This document shows positions 47,024 to 59,300 of a stretch of 64,000 nucleotides of DNA, piece after piece (position 1 is the stretch's first letter; every line of letters begins with the position of its first letter). The stretch comes from Krasilnikovozyma curviuscula. Lineage: Eukaryota; Basidiomycota; Tremellomycetes; Cystofilobasidiales; Mrakiaceae. A program made the translations under genes and the position numbers. The notes under the pieces were generated by a model, which made no database searches, had not been told where the DNA came from, and saw nothing but the letters and a program-made list of their open reading frames with translations. The DNA lies in contig MVAQ01000010.1 in the NCBI GenBank assembly GCA_014825775.1, positions 62,001-126,000 on the forward strand. Reading direction: 5' to 3'.

Positions 47024-49263
47024 ATGGTGACTCAGAGCAGTGAGGAGTGATGGTTCCATTGCTGATCTCGTTGCAGAAGCTAATCATTCGTTCGTTTCCA
47101 AATTTTCTGTGCTCGTTCAGATGCGAGTCAAGCAGAGATTCATCTCCTCACTTGTACAGCAATAGTGAACGAACTCATTCAAGCTCATAAGTCGAGCCAA
47201 AAAGATGTCAACCTGAACGCTATCCGAACCAGAGTCGTTAAGGCTCAAAAGCTCAAGTCGATGCCCCGATTAGTCGATATCATCCAGGCTGTACCTGAAG
47301 AGTGGAAGGCAGTTCTACTGCCAAAACTGAAGGCTAAACCTGTTAGAAGTGCATCTGGTGTCGCTGTTGTTGCGGTAATGTGTAAACCTCACCGGCGAGT
47401 AGAGTTTCCCTCCAGGTGGTGCTTGTCTGTGACTGCTTGGGACCTGTGTCTGACTCGTCCCTGCCTTTTTTTTGGGTACCATGGTTCAGATGTCCTCATG
47501 TTGCAATGACTGGAAACATATGTGTCTACTGCCCAGGAGGCCCAGATTCCGATTTCGAATACTCAACCCAATCTTATACTGGATACGAACCGACTTCGAT
47601 GAGAGCTATCAGGGCTCGATACGATCCTTACGAACAAGTTATTGGAAGAGTTGAGCAACTGAAGAGTCTGGGACACTCTGTAGATAAAGTGGAAATTATT
47701 CTTATGGGTGGCACATTCATGTCGCAGCCAGGTACGCATCTCTCTGTCGTCCAACTCGACACCTTCCGGTGTTAGTTGTCTGATCTATTGTCTTCAATTC
47801 TTTTTCAGAGGACTACCGACATGGGTTTATTGCACAGCTTCACAATGCCCTCTCTGGATTCACAGGAACCGACGTCGACGAAGCCGTGAGATTCTCAGAG
47901 CAGAGCAAGACGAAATGTGTTGGAATCACAATTGAAACACGACCTGATTACTGCCTGAGGCCTCACCTGAGTCAGATGCTGCGATATGGTTGTACGAGGT
48001 TGGAAATTGGTGTGCAGAGTGTGTACGAGGATGTTGCGAGAGACACGAATCGGTGAGTCCAATTTTTTACTTTAATTTTCTAGGATTTTCTCCTTCTGAC
48101 TTGTACTCTATCAACTCAGAGGACACACTGTCAAAGCGGTGACTGAATCATTCCAAATGGCGAAAGACGCTGGGTACAAGATTGTTGCTCATATGATGCC
48201 TGATCTGCCCAATGTGGGAGTAGAGAGAGATATGGAGCAGTTCAAGGTGAGTGCACTCCTTATTCCTCTATCAAGAGTGGTTTTTAACCCGTGCTCCTTT
48301 GTGACAGGAATTCTTTGAAAACCCAGCGTACCGATCCGACGGTCTCAAGCTCTATCCCACGCTAGTCATTCGAGGAACAGGTCTCTACGAACTCTGGAAG
48401 TCAGGTAAATACAAGAATTACACTCCCAATGCACTGGTCGATATCGTTGCGAGGATTATGGCGCTCGTTCCGCCGTGGACCAGAGTCTATCGGGTTCAGA
48501 GAGATATCCCCATGCCACTAGTCAGCTCTGGTGTCGAGAATGGAAATCTGAGAGAGCTGGCGCTGCAGAGGATGAAAGATTTCGGTGCGGAATGTAGGGA
48601 TGTCAGATTTAGAGAAGTCGGAGTGAGTTTACTAATTCGTCTGTCGGCTTGCAGCGAATATCTACGCTGACGGCTGTTTCTTCTCAGCTTCATGAGATCC
48701 ACAACAAGGTACGACCTTATCATCTTGAGCTCATCCGACGAGACTATGCTGCTAGTGGTGGCTGGGAGACTTTCCTGTCGTACGAAGACCCTGAGCAAGA
48801 CAGTAAGTGTTCCCATGTCGCTGCTTCAATTACGCAAGATTTGACTTCTTCTAATTTTCAAGTCCTCGTTGGTCTTCTTCGCCTGAGAAGATGCTCAGAG
48901 GAAGGTACTTTCAGACAAGAATTAGTTTCAGGTCCAGAGGGCATGAGCGCCAGCATGGTCAGAGAGTTGCACGTCTATGGAACGGCCATCGGCGTCCATG
49001 GACGTGATCCAAAGAAGTTTCAGCATCAAGGTATTGGAACGCTATTGATGGAAGAAGCCGAGAGGATAGCGAGGGAGGAGCATGGAAGCTGGAAAATTGC
49101 CGTGATTGCTGGTACGTCGTTGTTTACCTCTTTCCTCTTCAGGTAGCAATGCGTCATAGATCTGATCTCACCTGTTTATTTCTCAGGTATTGGTACTCGG
49201 GATTACTACAGAAGATTGGGGTATGTATTGGATGGTGTTTATATGTCGAAGACTTTGATTTAG
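47024..49263 (+). CDS. ELP3: Elongator catalytic subunit Elp3
   Basis: Radical-SAM acetyltransferase that starts cm5U/mcm5U formation at tRNA wobble U34. Exon 1 is 16 nt (MVTQS plus one base); a 5' intron leads to [20 protein letters not shown]. The [4Fe-4S] cluster motif is [14 protein letters not shown], followed by [20 protein letters not shown]. Then [44 protein letters not shown] and [19 protein letters not shown]. The KAT domain carries [16 protein letters not shown] (acetyl-CoA loop) and [17 protein letters not shown]. About 555 residues. The exon before CPHVAMTG ends at a GC donor (intron 47395-47489). The ATG choice is less certain than the rest. Confidence 0.96.
47395..47489 (+). 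other. GC-AG intron in ELP3
   Basis: Donor CACCG|GCGAGT, acceptor GGTTCAG, 95 nt. It reconstitutes the invariant [17 protein letters not shown] dinucleotides nearby give the wrong phase. Confidence 0.8.
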
Positions 49264-49483
49264 GTGTCACATTGGACTAGAAGTCGGAGTGGCCTTTGTT
49301 GTAAGATTCGTTGATTCCATTTTCAGCTGCGACACCTTCGGTTACCACTTGCTATGTTAGCAAGAGAACCGTCATATATATCCTATCCCGTCAAGTTCTC
49401 GCCTCTCGAAAGGGCCGGAAAATTTCGTGTAGCTGGTCGAGCACCGGCAACTTCCCGGGCTTGAGACGCTCGAAACGACGACT

Positions 49484-50388
49484 ATGTCGAACAAACGCCC
49501 TCGAAACTCACGCAACTCACTGTCCTCATCCACGCTCAGCATTGAATCCCACCCCGATCTTAGTCTACCAGCTCCCTCAGCAGCACACCACGCCCTCCCA
49601 GCTCGACGCAGGCTTCGCGACGGGTCGAAGAGCAGGTCGTCCTCAAGGTCCAGCAGCAAAAGCAGTTCCAACATGGCTCGTGGGGTGAGAGCTGGAAGCA
49701 CTGCCTCGACACTCAGTACTGCTATGAGCAGTATTAATGGGTTTGGAGGGGGGGAAGGTGAAGGGTCAGGTCAAGAACCCTCTCGAATAGCAGCCGCCTT
49801 AGCTTCAGCGTCAGCACTATCGTCCTCCTTGAAGGGCAAAGGCAAGCAGAGAGAGGATTCATCAGTTAGGGGAGACGCTTTGGTGGGTGAAGATGTCGAT
49901 GACGATGGGATTCAGGAGATTGGGGGTTTGTCTTCAAAAAAGCGGGCGGTGGACGAGGTGGATGATGATGACGATGAGATAGAAATTCAAGAACCTGAGC
50001 TCTTTAGCAAATATTGTGAGTGTCGGGATGGTTTACTGTCGATTGAGCCGAAAGGCTCTGAGCGCTAGGTTGACGTGAAACTTAATCTGACCTTGCCTCC
50101 TTTGGTAATCCACCGTTCCTTCAACAACATTCAGCATGTCCCATTTGTATGGCACCGCCTAAATCAGCAATTCTAACAGCGTGTGGGCACCTCATGTGCG
50201 GTAGCTGTCTGTACCAGTCCTTCCTCTCGGCGCTCATTCGAAGACGAGCGCAGCTTCCTCCAGCCCAACCTCGGCAACTGGGAACGAACTATAACCTCAC
50301 TGGCAGCTGTCCTGTGTGCCGTAGTAATCTTCAGGGAGGATTGAATGGGTGTGTGAAGTTAGAGATGAAGGTCGCTGAGATGACATAA
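49484..50388 (+). CDS. RING-finger protein, Slx8/RNF4-like candidate
   Basis: About 260 residues. The N-terminal two thirds are disordered: Ser/Arg-rich (KSRSSSRSSSKSSSN), then an acidic stretch VDDDGIQEIGG and DEVDDDDDEIEIQEPELF. Short hydrophobic-acidic cores such as EIEIQ resemble SUMO-interaction motifs, but this is by eye. A C-terminal C3HC4 RING follows one intron: CPICMAPP, TACGHLMCGSCLYQ, GSCPVCRSNL. This layout resembles SUMO-targeted ubiquitin ligases; a plain RING E3 is equally possible. The last exon ends at 50388, 76 bp from the convergent amidotransferase stop. Confidence 0.8.
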
Positions 50389-50464
50389 GAGTCATTTTTC
50401 CCACCATGTACTTGACTTGCAGCAAGATGAAGATCCAAGCTCATGTTACACAATGTCAAATCTA

Positions 50465-51550
50465 TCAGTTTGCCGTCACGCCCAAAACTTCCCATATTGT
50501 CTGTCCAATCAACGTGCGCCCTTCATCCTGCTTCTTGACATTCTCAGCTGCTTCCGCAGCTTCAACTGGGTTGAATATCCCCGACGCCGTTCGTTTCGCA
50601 ACCATAATACTCACAATTTCCGGTGTGAACTATACAAACAGGAAGTCAGGATCAGTCGAGTTGCAATGAGAGAAGAAAAGGGAGAGCACAACGCACCTCA
50701 GGATGACCTTGGAAGCAGAGAATGTGTACCTTGCCGTCTTCGTTCAAGTTAAAGAACGCTTGAATTGGCCCTCGTTCAGTGTAAGCAAGATGATAGAAGT
50801 TCCCTTCAGGAGGGATCTCTGGCCTGAGTCGAAGGACGCATGTCAGTCTTACACTGCTTTGCCGTGAGGAGAGGTCATAGCGACTCACACATGGTCGCGA
50901 TGCATAGACTGGATCTGGAGCGTCTCCAATGAAGAAGGCAGTGTCTCGAAGTATTTGGCGTTGTCGGTGAGGGTGATTGGAGTTGTTGAGATCTCCCACC
51001 CTGCTGGGTTGCCCACACATTGGCCGCCGTAAGCTCGAGCAAGGAGCTGCTGCCCAAAGCTATAGCAACAGAAGATAAGATATCCATTCTGACACGTGAT
51101 TTCAGTCGTGAGACTAACCAGATTGCTATGATTTTTATCTTGGGGAAGTTGTCGCCGACGTGACGGAGAAACTTAATGACTTTTGGCACCCAGGGATACT
51201 TCTCATCATCACAAGCAGAGTGAGCTACATTGAAAATATTTCAAAGCTCAATTTAGGATGTTCAATCGTGCTTTAACCCAAAACGCCTTACCTGAACCTG
51301 AGACGAAAATGGCTTCATATCCTCCCTCTGCAAGATCATTATCAGCAGGCACCTCCTGCTTCGTCACAACATCAAATCCATCAAGAGTGAAGTCAACTAG
51401 CTCCTTAGGTAACGGACTTGAGCTCTGACTTTGGACGTACTCCAACGACTTCTGCAGCAGGTTCTCGTAGACGTCTCGATAGTTCCCATAGAGCTTGAGG
51501 ACCTCTGGCATGGGGGTGTCGCACATCAAGAGAGCGAACTTTCGTGGCAT
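50465..51550 (-). CDS. Class I glutamine amidotransferase-like protein
   Basis: About 270 residues. MPRKFALLMCDTPMPEVLKL starts at 51550. The triad-type glutaminase core is present: nucleophile Cys in IAICFGQQLLARAYGG and His/Glu in LCFQGHPEFTPEIV. It resembles yeast YLR126C-type stand-alone amidotransferase-like proteins, for which the acceptor reaction is not firmly known. At least four introns. The C-terminus GQTIWEVLGVTAN ends at 50465. Confidence 0.85.
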
Positions 51551-51850
51551 ATTGTAAGGACTAAGAGTTAGTATGGTGGTGTGGTTAGGGATTCTCTTCC
51601 AAGCAATGTGAAACTGGCCGTGAGGTGACTTTAGACGAGCTTGACGAGTTTGACTGCTGCTCTCCTTCTTTATCGAGATAGAATTTATCCACAAGGAACT
51701 ATAACTAAAGTGTGCTTTAGGGATCAGATTTTGACCAGGTTGGGCTCAGATCTGATAGGAACCATTATGGCAGCCGCGAGCTAATGATGTACCTTTGGAC
51801 GGCGACCAAGTGGGATTGTTTCATTTAGTATTAGGCTCTTCTTAACAAAA
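51551..51850. promoter_or_regulatory. Divergent promoter, amidotransferase / SEC11
   Basis: 300 bp between two divergent start codons; no specific element recognised. Confidence 0.45.
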
Positions 51851-52860
51851 ATGCTTTCAGATGAGCTGAAGGCTCTGAAGAAACTGGGGGTGCGAGGGGT
51901 GAGGTTCCTTTCTCAGATGTGTCTCCAGCAGCTGCGTCACTAATCAGGTTACTTTCCGCTGGCCAACCCATCAGGTCCTTCAGCAGACGTTGAATATCGC
52001 TACAGCGATAGCATCGTGTCTAGTGGTATGGAAATCCCTCTCCCTCTTCACTAATTCGGAGAGCCCCATTGTGGTCGTGCTGAGGTATGGGATCACTTCA
52101 TTCTCGACGTACCGATACTGATTGGTGGCCGAAACTGTGCCGTGCTTCCTGATATTAGCGGATCAATGGAACCTGCTTTCTACAGGTAATAGCTCTTTAT
52201 AGTGCTTTGCAGGTCCAGCTTCGATATTGACAGGTCATCCGTATGAATTAGAGGTGACATTCTTTTCCTCACCAATCCAGCTGCAGAGAAATACCTCATC
52301 GGCGACATCACGGTTTACAAAATACCAGGAGAAGATACTCCAATTGTACACCGTGTGATTGAAATTCATGGACTGTGAGTATCCCCTGCCTGATCTTAGG
52401 CCGACGCTGATCTGGAATATTGACATACAACAGGCCTGACTCCGATGACCAACTGCTGATGACCAAAGGTGACAATAACCTTGGAGATGATTTATCGTTT
52501 TATAAGGGCGCGAAATGGTTGAAAAGAAGCAACGTCGTCGGAAAAGTCAGAGGGTACGCTGGCGACGTGTCCTCGTTCTCCAAGAACTAGGCCGTACTCA
52601 TTCCCTTTCTCTTCGCAGATTCTTGCCATATGTTGGTTTCGGGTCGATAGTTGGTCAGTGATGTGAGTTTTACATGCATCACTGCACATTTGACTAACTA
52701 CACTCCGTTGGCTTCGTTGACTGTAGTGGTAATATTTTGCTGACCCCCGAGATTCTCCTGTTATAAGCTGACACGTATCTTTCTTCAGAACGACTTCCGC
52801 CAAAATCCTAGAAAATATTTCCAGCTGTGGAACATACGCAACTTCTCGTTAGACATTTGA
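51851..52860 (+). CDS. SEC11: Signal peptidase catalytic subunit Sec11
   Basis: ER signal peptidase. [16 protein letters not shown] precedes the membrane segment [20 protein letters not shown]. The catalytic Ser is in [20 protein letters not shown], His in [13 protein letters not shown] and Asp in [12 protein letters not shown]. The last conserved block is [18 protein letters not shown]. The end is uncertain. Plain reading stops after SIVGQ. A model with a 2-nt exon (52727-52728) gives [18 protein letters not shown] and a stop at 52858-52860, matching the family spacing GFLPYVG-x5-ND(Y/F). A third option, using the same first acceptor without the second intron, gives SIVVVIFC. Confidence 0.9.
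52727..52728 (+). other. Possible 2-nt microexon in SEC11
   Basis: TG between CTGTAG and GTAATA. With the preceding G it forms a Val codon, giving exactly the one residue expected between SIV and ND. Recursive splicing would give the same signals. Tentative. Confidence 0.35.
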
Positions 52861-53377
52861 CGACGCCTTCTAGACGACCCGCCGTTATGTATAGGATATT
52901 CAAATTTCAAAACAAAATGACAACTCGACCAAGAGGAAACAAAAAAAACAAGGTGCTACTGACCTTTTTCCTTCTATCAGCCCGCACACGAGACACTTTT
53001 ACTAGACTACGTACGATCTGGCCGCATCCTTCTGTCTTCTTCCTGTGGGCTCATCTTCCATCTTGAGCTTCTTTGACATATGTTCTTGACAATGACTTCA
53101 AGAGCTTGCCATCTAGTGAGCATAAGCTCGTTGACGAAGAATAAGAACGAGTTCAAGACATCGTTGCTTCTCGATCTATCGAATTTGCCCGGAAAAGGTT
53201 ATGCTTCAGCATCGCATCTAGTTGGAAGTAGAGCCCAGAAGCTGTTGAAGTTTCCTGGCGCTAAGAAGTTAACTAGTAGTTGCGTTGTATCGTTGGTTTT
53301 GTGTTTAACGCACTTGCTTTGTTCTTCTCTAGAAGTCGTTGTATTCATATTCGATTTTATCAATCCATTTCGACAAT
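52861..53377. other. Convergent 3' region SEC11 / URB1
   Basis: 517 bp between convergent stops. An open frame at 53080-53400 (+) has no family features and overlaps the URB1 3' end; nothing else is evident. Confidence 0.45.
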
Positions 53378-56300
53378 TCACAAGCTCAGGCTCCCTCTGA
53401 CCCATTCTTTTCTTACCCAAGCACCTAGCTTCCCATCGAAACTGATGACTCTTCTGCCTAACACGTCCAAGTCCTCCCTCTCAACCAGAGCTGGGCCAAG
53501 TTGCATTCCAACCCTAAAAAGGCTTTCGACAGAAGAAGACCAGGTAGCATAAACATTGTCGAGCGCTAATGGTGCCGATAAGATGGTCCGAGCAGTCCAG
53601 GCCGCTGATTGGGGTTCGGGTGGTACTGCCGTTGACACCTGAGTTGAGAGCGTCGGTTCGACCGAAGTGGAGATGACGCTAACAAGGAAAGTAAACAGGT
53701 GAGAGACTGATTTGAAGGTTGCAATTGCTGATGAGGTCGCCAAAGACCCTTCATCAACAGGTGGCAGAGCCATTGCAAGTCGCAGAGCGATTTTGCAACT
53801 TGTCGCGACGTTGTCGAGATCCGCTGGGCAGCCAGAGACGGCCGACATAACTAGACGAGAGACATCCTGAATCCATTGGAAACGCCTGGTAGAGACTCCA
53901 TGCTTCTTTGAGACTTTTGGCTCATCTCCTTCGGGCGTGTCCATCTCGACGTCCTCTTCGTTTTCTTCTTGTGGATGGCCATTGCCCTTCTTGTCGTTCA
54001 CCCTCCTTTGGGCTTCGACACCACCACAAACAATCACAACATTCTCCATCAACCTCAAGAAGGTCCTCATTGCTGGGGCTGCTGCAACTGAAGTCAGGTC
54101 TCTGCTCTTTATTAGCTTGACTTGAATTCCCACCCAACTGAGGAAGCTCTCTTGGCGAACCAATGACAGGCAAGCGGTTGAATCTGCTGTAAATTGAGAT
54201 ATGCATTCGATAATGAGTCGTTTTAGAGGAGCTTCGGTGCTTGACTGGTAGATGGTAGCAATAAGAGAGAAGGTGTGTCGACGTTGGAGAATACGCCAGT
54301 CCTACGTCGAAAGTAAAAGAAGGTGTTAGTCCCTTGAATCTACTACTAAACTTAAATATGTACGTACATCACTGCTTTTCATGCCATCACGGATGAACCG
54401 TAAAATCCAAGTCCTCTCCTGCTTCCATTCAGCATCGTCGCTCGAGTACAGCAGCCCAAACAACAGCGGAACATCGTGGGAGTCGAATTTGCTCCGTTGC
54501 AACATGAATCTGCTGACGTGAGGGTAAAGGAATGACGCAGGATTTCCAACAGCTCGAAGGGCGTGAACGAAGAACAAGGTGACTAAGGGGGGAACGCGCG
54601 GGAATGAAGATAAGGACATGGATCCTTCTTCAGCATCTGCCGAGGATGGTTGTGTTGGAATAGATTGACGAAGCAGGTCAAGGATGTAAAGAACTTGCGG
54701 TTGTTCCTGAGCTTCGACTTGTTGCAAAACCTTTTCTGTTGTTGAAAGAATGTAAGAACCGACTTGGCGCATGTCTTCGCGTTTGGAGGAGAGTGCGCTG
54801 ACAGCAAGACCCAGAACGTTACTTCTCAGAATTTCAACCCATTCAAGAGGGGTGAGTTCATTGTCTTGAAGCGTGCAAGCGAAGAGAGACAAGATATTCA
54901 ATGGGTCATAGATTTGATCGTCTCCCGGAGATGTGTTTTGAGAGTAGTTGCTCTGGGGATTGAACCTTCGTTGAATTGGGAACGAGATACAAGAGTTCAA
55001 CATAATCTGGGGATCCAGTTCTTGAACAACGTGGAAAGCTCTAGTTGTTGCTACGGGCTTCTTTGATCCATCTGGTGACCACCTGATGAGTAAAGATGTC
55101 ACAGACATTCTTCTGTATCGCTCGAACAAGTGGAATATTGACAAGATGAGAGAATCCGCCTGGTCGATGGTGCCGCGATACAGATCCAACAGAGGCTCAA
55201 TGTTGGCAGGCTGACAACACGTAGCAGGTGACATATCCCAGATGGACCTGATGTATTGTACAAACACTGTTCTAGTGCGATCATCCAAATATGAAGACCT
55301 CAATGTGTAAATTGAGAAGTCCTTGTGGGCCAAAAGAGTTTTGAGGTGACGGACAACGTCCATCGGCTATATTAAATGAGAACATGATGAGCAATTCAAA
55401 CATTACAAAAAAAAGTAGCTTCACCTTACCTTCATGATCACTCTGGCAGCGAGAGCTGATGCAAGGGAAAGAGCCAAAGGGCGTGTAAATCGGCTTTGAG
55501 TTATCGCGGACAAGACAGGGTCTACTAGATGAGGTTCAAACACAAGCGCTTGAGAGGTACACGACACAAACGCGGCTAGAAATGGATATGAAAAAATTTC
55601 AGGTAATTTCATCATGAAAATTAAGCACACCACCACTTACTGAAGGTTTCCGTAAACTTTTCCATCTCAGGAGTGTCAAACTCGGTTGAAGAAAATGCAT
55701 CTGTCACTTGAGCGAGTGTTATGCTCAGGTAAGACTGGATAGCTGGTAAAAACTCTGATTTTTGGAGTTTCAAGAGTTGAAGGAAGAAATCACAGACACC
55801 AGCAGTTGGACCAGTTGTAATTGAGACTTCAGCGATTTGAGATGACAGAGTAGTGGCTTCATCGGGGAACAGTTGCACAAGGAGGAGAACTGCTGATTGG
55901 ATAGACTGTCGGTTTTGCGCAGAAGTTGTAGGATCCGTGAAAGCAGCCAACAAAACAGGAATGGCTTTCAAACTAGACTTCAAGCCTTTGCTTGGCTTTG
56001 AAGGCACTCCGTGAGCTAGCGCTATGTCAAGGAAGGATGCCAGAGGTTTTGACACGGATGCCAACCGTGTCACAGTCTTCTTGTCGACATTAGACAACCA
56101 TGCTTCGAAGTTACTTCTGGCGCTGGGCGACTGGTACAACAGTGGAGTGATGAGCTCTGCTCGAGCTTCGTCAACATCATCTGGAAACAATGTCGAATGA
56201 ACTCCATGAGAGTCGCTCTTGAGAGGTTTGGGACCGGTGGGGTTGGATGAGAAAATGGGAGTTGACGAGTTGTTGAACAATGCTGAGATCGTGAGCTTCT

Positions 56301-59300
56301 CCGGCAGACAGAGCGTCGATTGGTAGGCCAGAGGCAGAGCTTTACCTACAAATTTGGCGGCAGGCGACAGCAAGCGGAGTGACAACAACGTTGGTAGACT
56401 ATCTAGAACCAGATTGATCGCGGAATTTTTCGGCGGCGAGCTCCCAAGAACATCGAACAGTTGACCCAAAAGTTGACTAGTTCCACTAGCCACTTCCCCA
56501 GTTTCATCCTTCTGAATAAGCGCTAAGATTTTCGTCAGGATGGCATCGAGAGTTCTTATGTCCAAAAAGGGAACCCAGGGAGAGCAGCAACCCGCGTACT
56601 AGCGAAGAAAGATGAAGGTTAACTTCAGATCCGGTACAGGTGCTCGATAATTGAAGCTTTACAGTTTGAACCTCGGAGAACTGCTTTCTTAACAAGATAT
56701 CAGATACCCATTCCGTTTGAGGGGCTGCTATAAGGCGATCGCCATCGGATTTAGGGTCGAGCGCTGAGATCAAATCAGAAAGAGCTACGTGGCTGGGAGT
56801 TAGTTTTGTCTATGGCACTGAAAGCACTGAAGCATCATACTTACATTTTCGAATTGCTTCATTAAGTAGAGTAGACTTAAGAAGAGATTCAATGGACGGA
56901 TTTTCAAAGACGACAGATTTCAACTTTTGATCCACCTGGTTGGAGAATCTTGAATTTTTGAGGATCGCCGATAGAAGGGTAATACAAGCTGCAATACTCT
57001 GGGAGTAAACAGGTATCTCAGATACCAAGCCTTGCATACGATGGAGGATAAGACGCAGACTGCGAGATGGTTGCAGATTGAGATCGCTCTTAATGAGGTA
57101 ACCAAGAAGGTCCATCGATTGTGGTTGACACAACCTAGATGGAAGTGCGTGGAGGAAAGCGTTGTTAAATGAGACAAGAACGGTACTGAGAAAAGATTAA
57201 GAGTGAGTATGCTATCGCCAGCAGGCAGTATATTGGCGGGACCAACGTACCTGGCATGAATATCTTCGCTATTCCAAAACGCTTCGAAGCGCTCATCCTG
57301 AGCATCAGGTACATCACAAGGAAGAATTGCACCGGGTTCCTCCTTCAAAGCATCCCCCAACGAGCCGACCGACTGTTCGATCTTCTCCAAAGCCGCTCTC
57401 ATGTAACGGCAATCCGGTTGTTTCTCTGTCAAGCTCAATACCAGTTTCCTCACGAATCGCAGGATAGGAACGACTTCTGATTCAGAAATGACTTTGGCTT
57501 TGATTTTAGCTCCGAGTTGTTCAATGACGGTCATTAGAAGCGGCGATGGGAAATCTGAGATTGAGAAGCCAGTCGAAGGAAGGAGCTGAAGTGACTCTTC
57601 GAGGTACCGATGGAGAGTTTTCAGACAACGCTTGATGCAATCTTCCATAAAGTTGAGAAGTGTTGCATCGTCTAGCGATAGCTCGCCAGCAGAAGATGTT
57701 GAGGATGCTGACAGAGCTTCGAGCCAGATGAACACTTCATTTTGATCGTGCTCGAACATTACGTTGTTCTCCAGAAGTCTGAGGATTAGATCGAAAGTTG
57801 TAGATTTTGTCGCAACAGAGGTTGATGGGGTTAATAGGTACAGAGAGAAGAGGTGGTAGATGTAGGAGTGCGGTGAAGATCCGGCTCGAGCAGACCAGTT
57901 GAAGTCTGACCCGCCTTGGCCGATTAGTCGAAGGACGTGAAGTTGACTGAGAGCGTTAATGCCCTCCAAATTGGCTCTAGCAAATCCCCACGATGCACTT
58001 GCATCCTCTTCTGCTATAACTTTGGCTTTGCCTTTTGTGTCAGCGCTGGTGGAAGCGACCCCTTCTGCGCCAACCAACAGCTTCCCTACATCAAACGCTC
58101 TCTCCTCCTGCAATACCAAACCGGGTAGGGTTCGGTAGTATAGACTCAACAGCCTGAGAGCAGATTCAGTCATGACAGCTTTTCGACTTTTCGCCTTATC
58201 ATCCTCTTCATCTCCCTTGGCGACCTCCAATACAAACGCGATCACGACGCTGAGGTCCGGCACGCGCTTTCGCATTTCCTGGTCTAACTGAGAGCGACGA
58301 CTGGCCCAAAGCCCAGACGGTCCCTCCTCAAGAGCAGCTTCGACCTTTTTGAACTCATCTTGAACTTTGGAAAACTTATCCAGGCATCGAGATAGAGTTG
58401 AGGCCGTCGTCAGCTTCACCAGCGTGCCAGCAACTGGAGAGAGTCCTTTACTGGAAAACTGCTTTGGGAAGATACTGGGTAGAATATTTTCGATGGTGCT
58501 GTTGAGCGGTGGTGGAACAGTGCGGAAGGTTTGAGTGGAGGATGACGATGGGAGTAAAAATGATGATGAAGGCACTGGGAGCGAGATGATGGATTGAAGG
58601 TGAGAGGTTGAAATCAAGAACTTAGATGAAAGCCTGGGTTCTAGAGTGATATTGGAATGCGACCAATAGCTGACGGAAAAATTGTACCCAAGATCAGGCT
58701 ACTGCCAGTGGCCCTGAGAGAGAATAGACTCACGCGGAAACAAGCTCTCCAGAACTGAAGCAGACATCTCTGACAAACTCTCCCAGTCCAACGACTTCGC
58801 TCGTCCAGCCCTCTCTACCAATATTCTTCAGCAATCCGGCCAGTATCCTGTTGTGCACACCACCCTTTCCATCTGACACCGTCGCCGTCTCATCGTCTGA
58901 AGACTTCAGACGCCCGTACCATCCGTTCGAAGGGAAGCAAACACCAGTTCCAGGTTTCGTACACATTTGATACAAGAAATCCTTGACAATCTCAACAGTC
59001 TCTAGCGATGTTGTAATTGCCCAGACCTTGACGAGCTCCGTCCACAGATCGTCGCCGAAAGCTGCAATCTTCAAATTCTTGGAAATTCTTGGTTGGGAGA
59101 GCCAAAGAGTTTCGAAGGCTTTGATGACTCGTTTGACGACAAGAACATGCTCAGAGGTATACTCTGTTGACCTGATGTCTGACGATGGATTGATGACAAG
59201 CGCCTTACTGAGTTGGTACGGTAATTGAGGGATGGAGGTGAGCAAGGCAGTAGTGGTCAGGGTAGTCGATGTGGAAGACGAGAGGAGGGTGCAGAGGAAA

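Noticed and set aside
50406..50752. + strand open frames after the RING gene
   Set aside because: Antisense to the last exons of the glutamine amidotransferase.
53080..53400. + strand open frame downstream of SEC11
   Set aside because: Runs into the URB1 3' end, has no recognisable domain, and could not be joined convincingly to SEC11.
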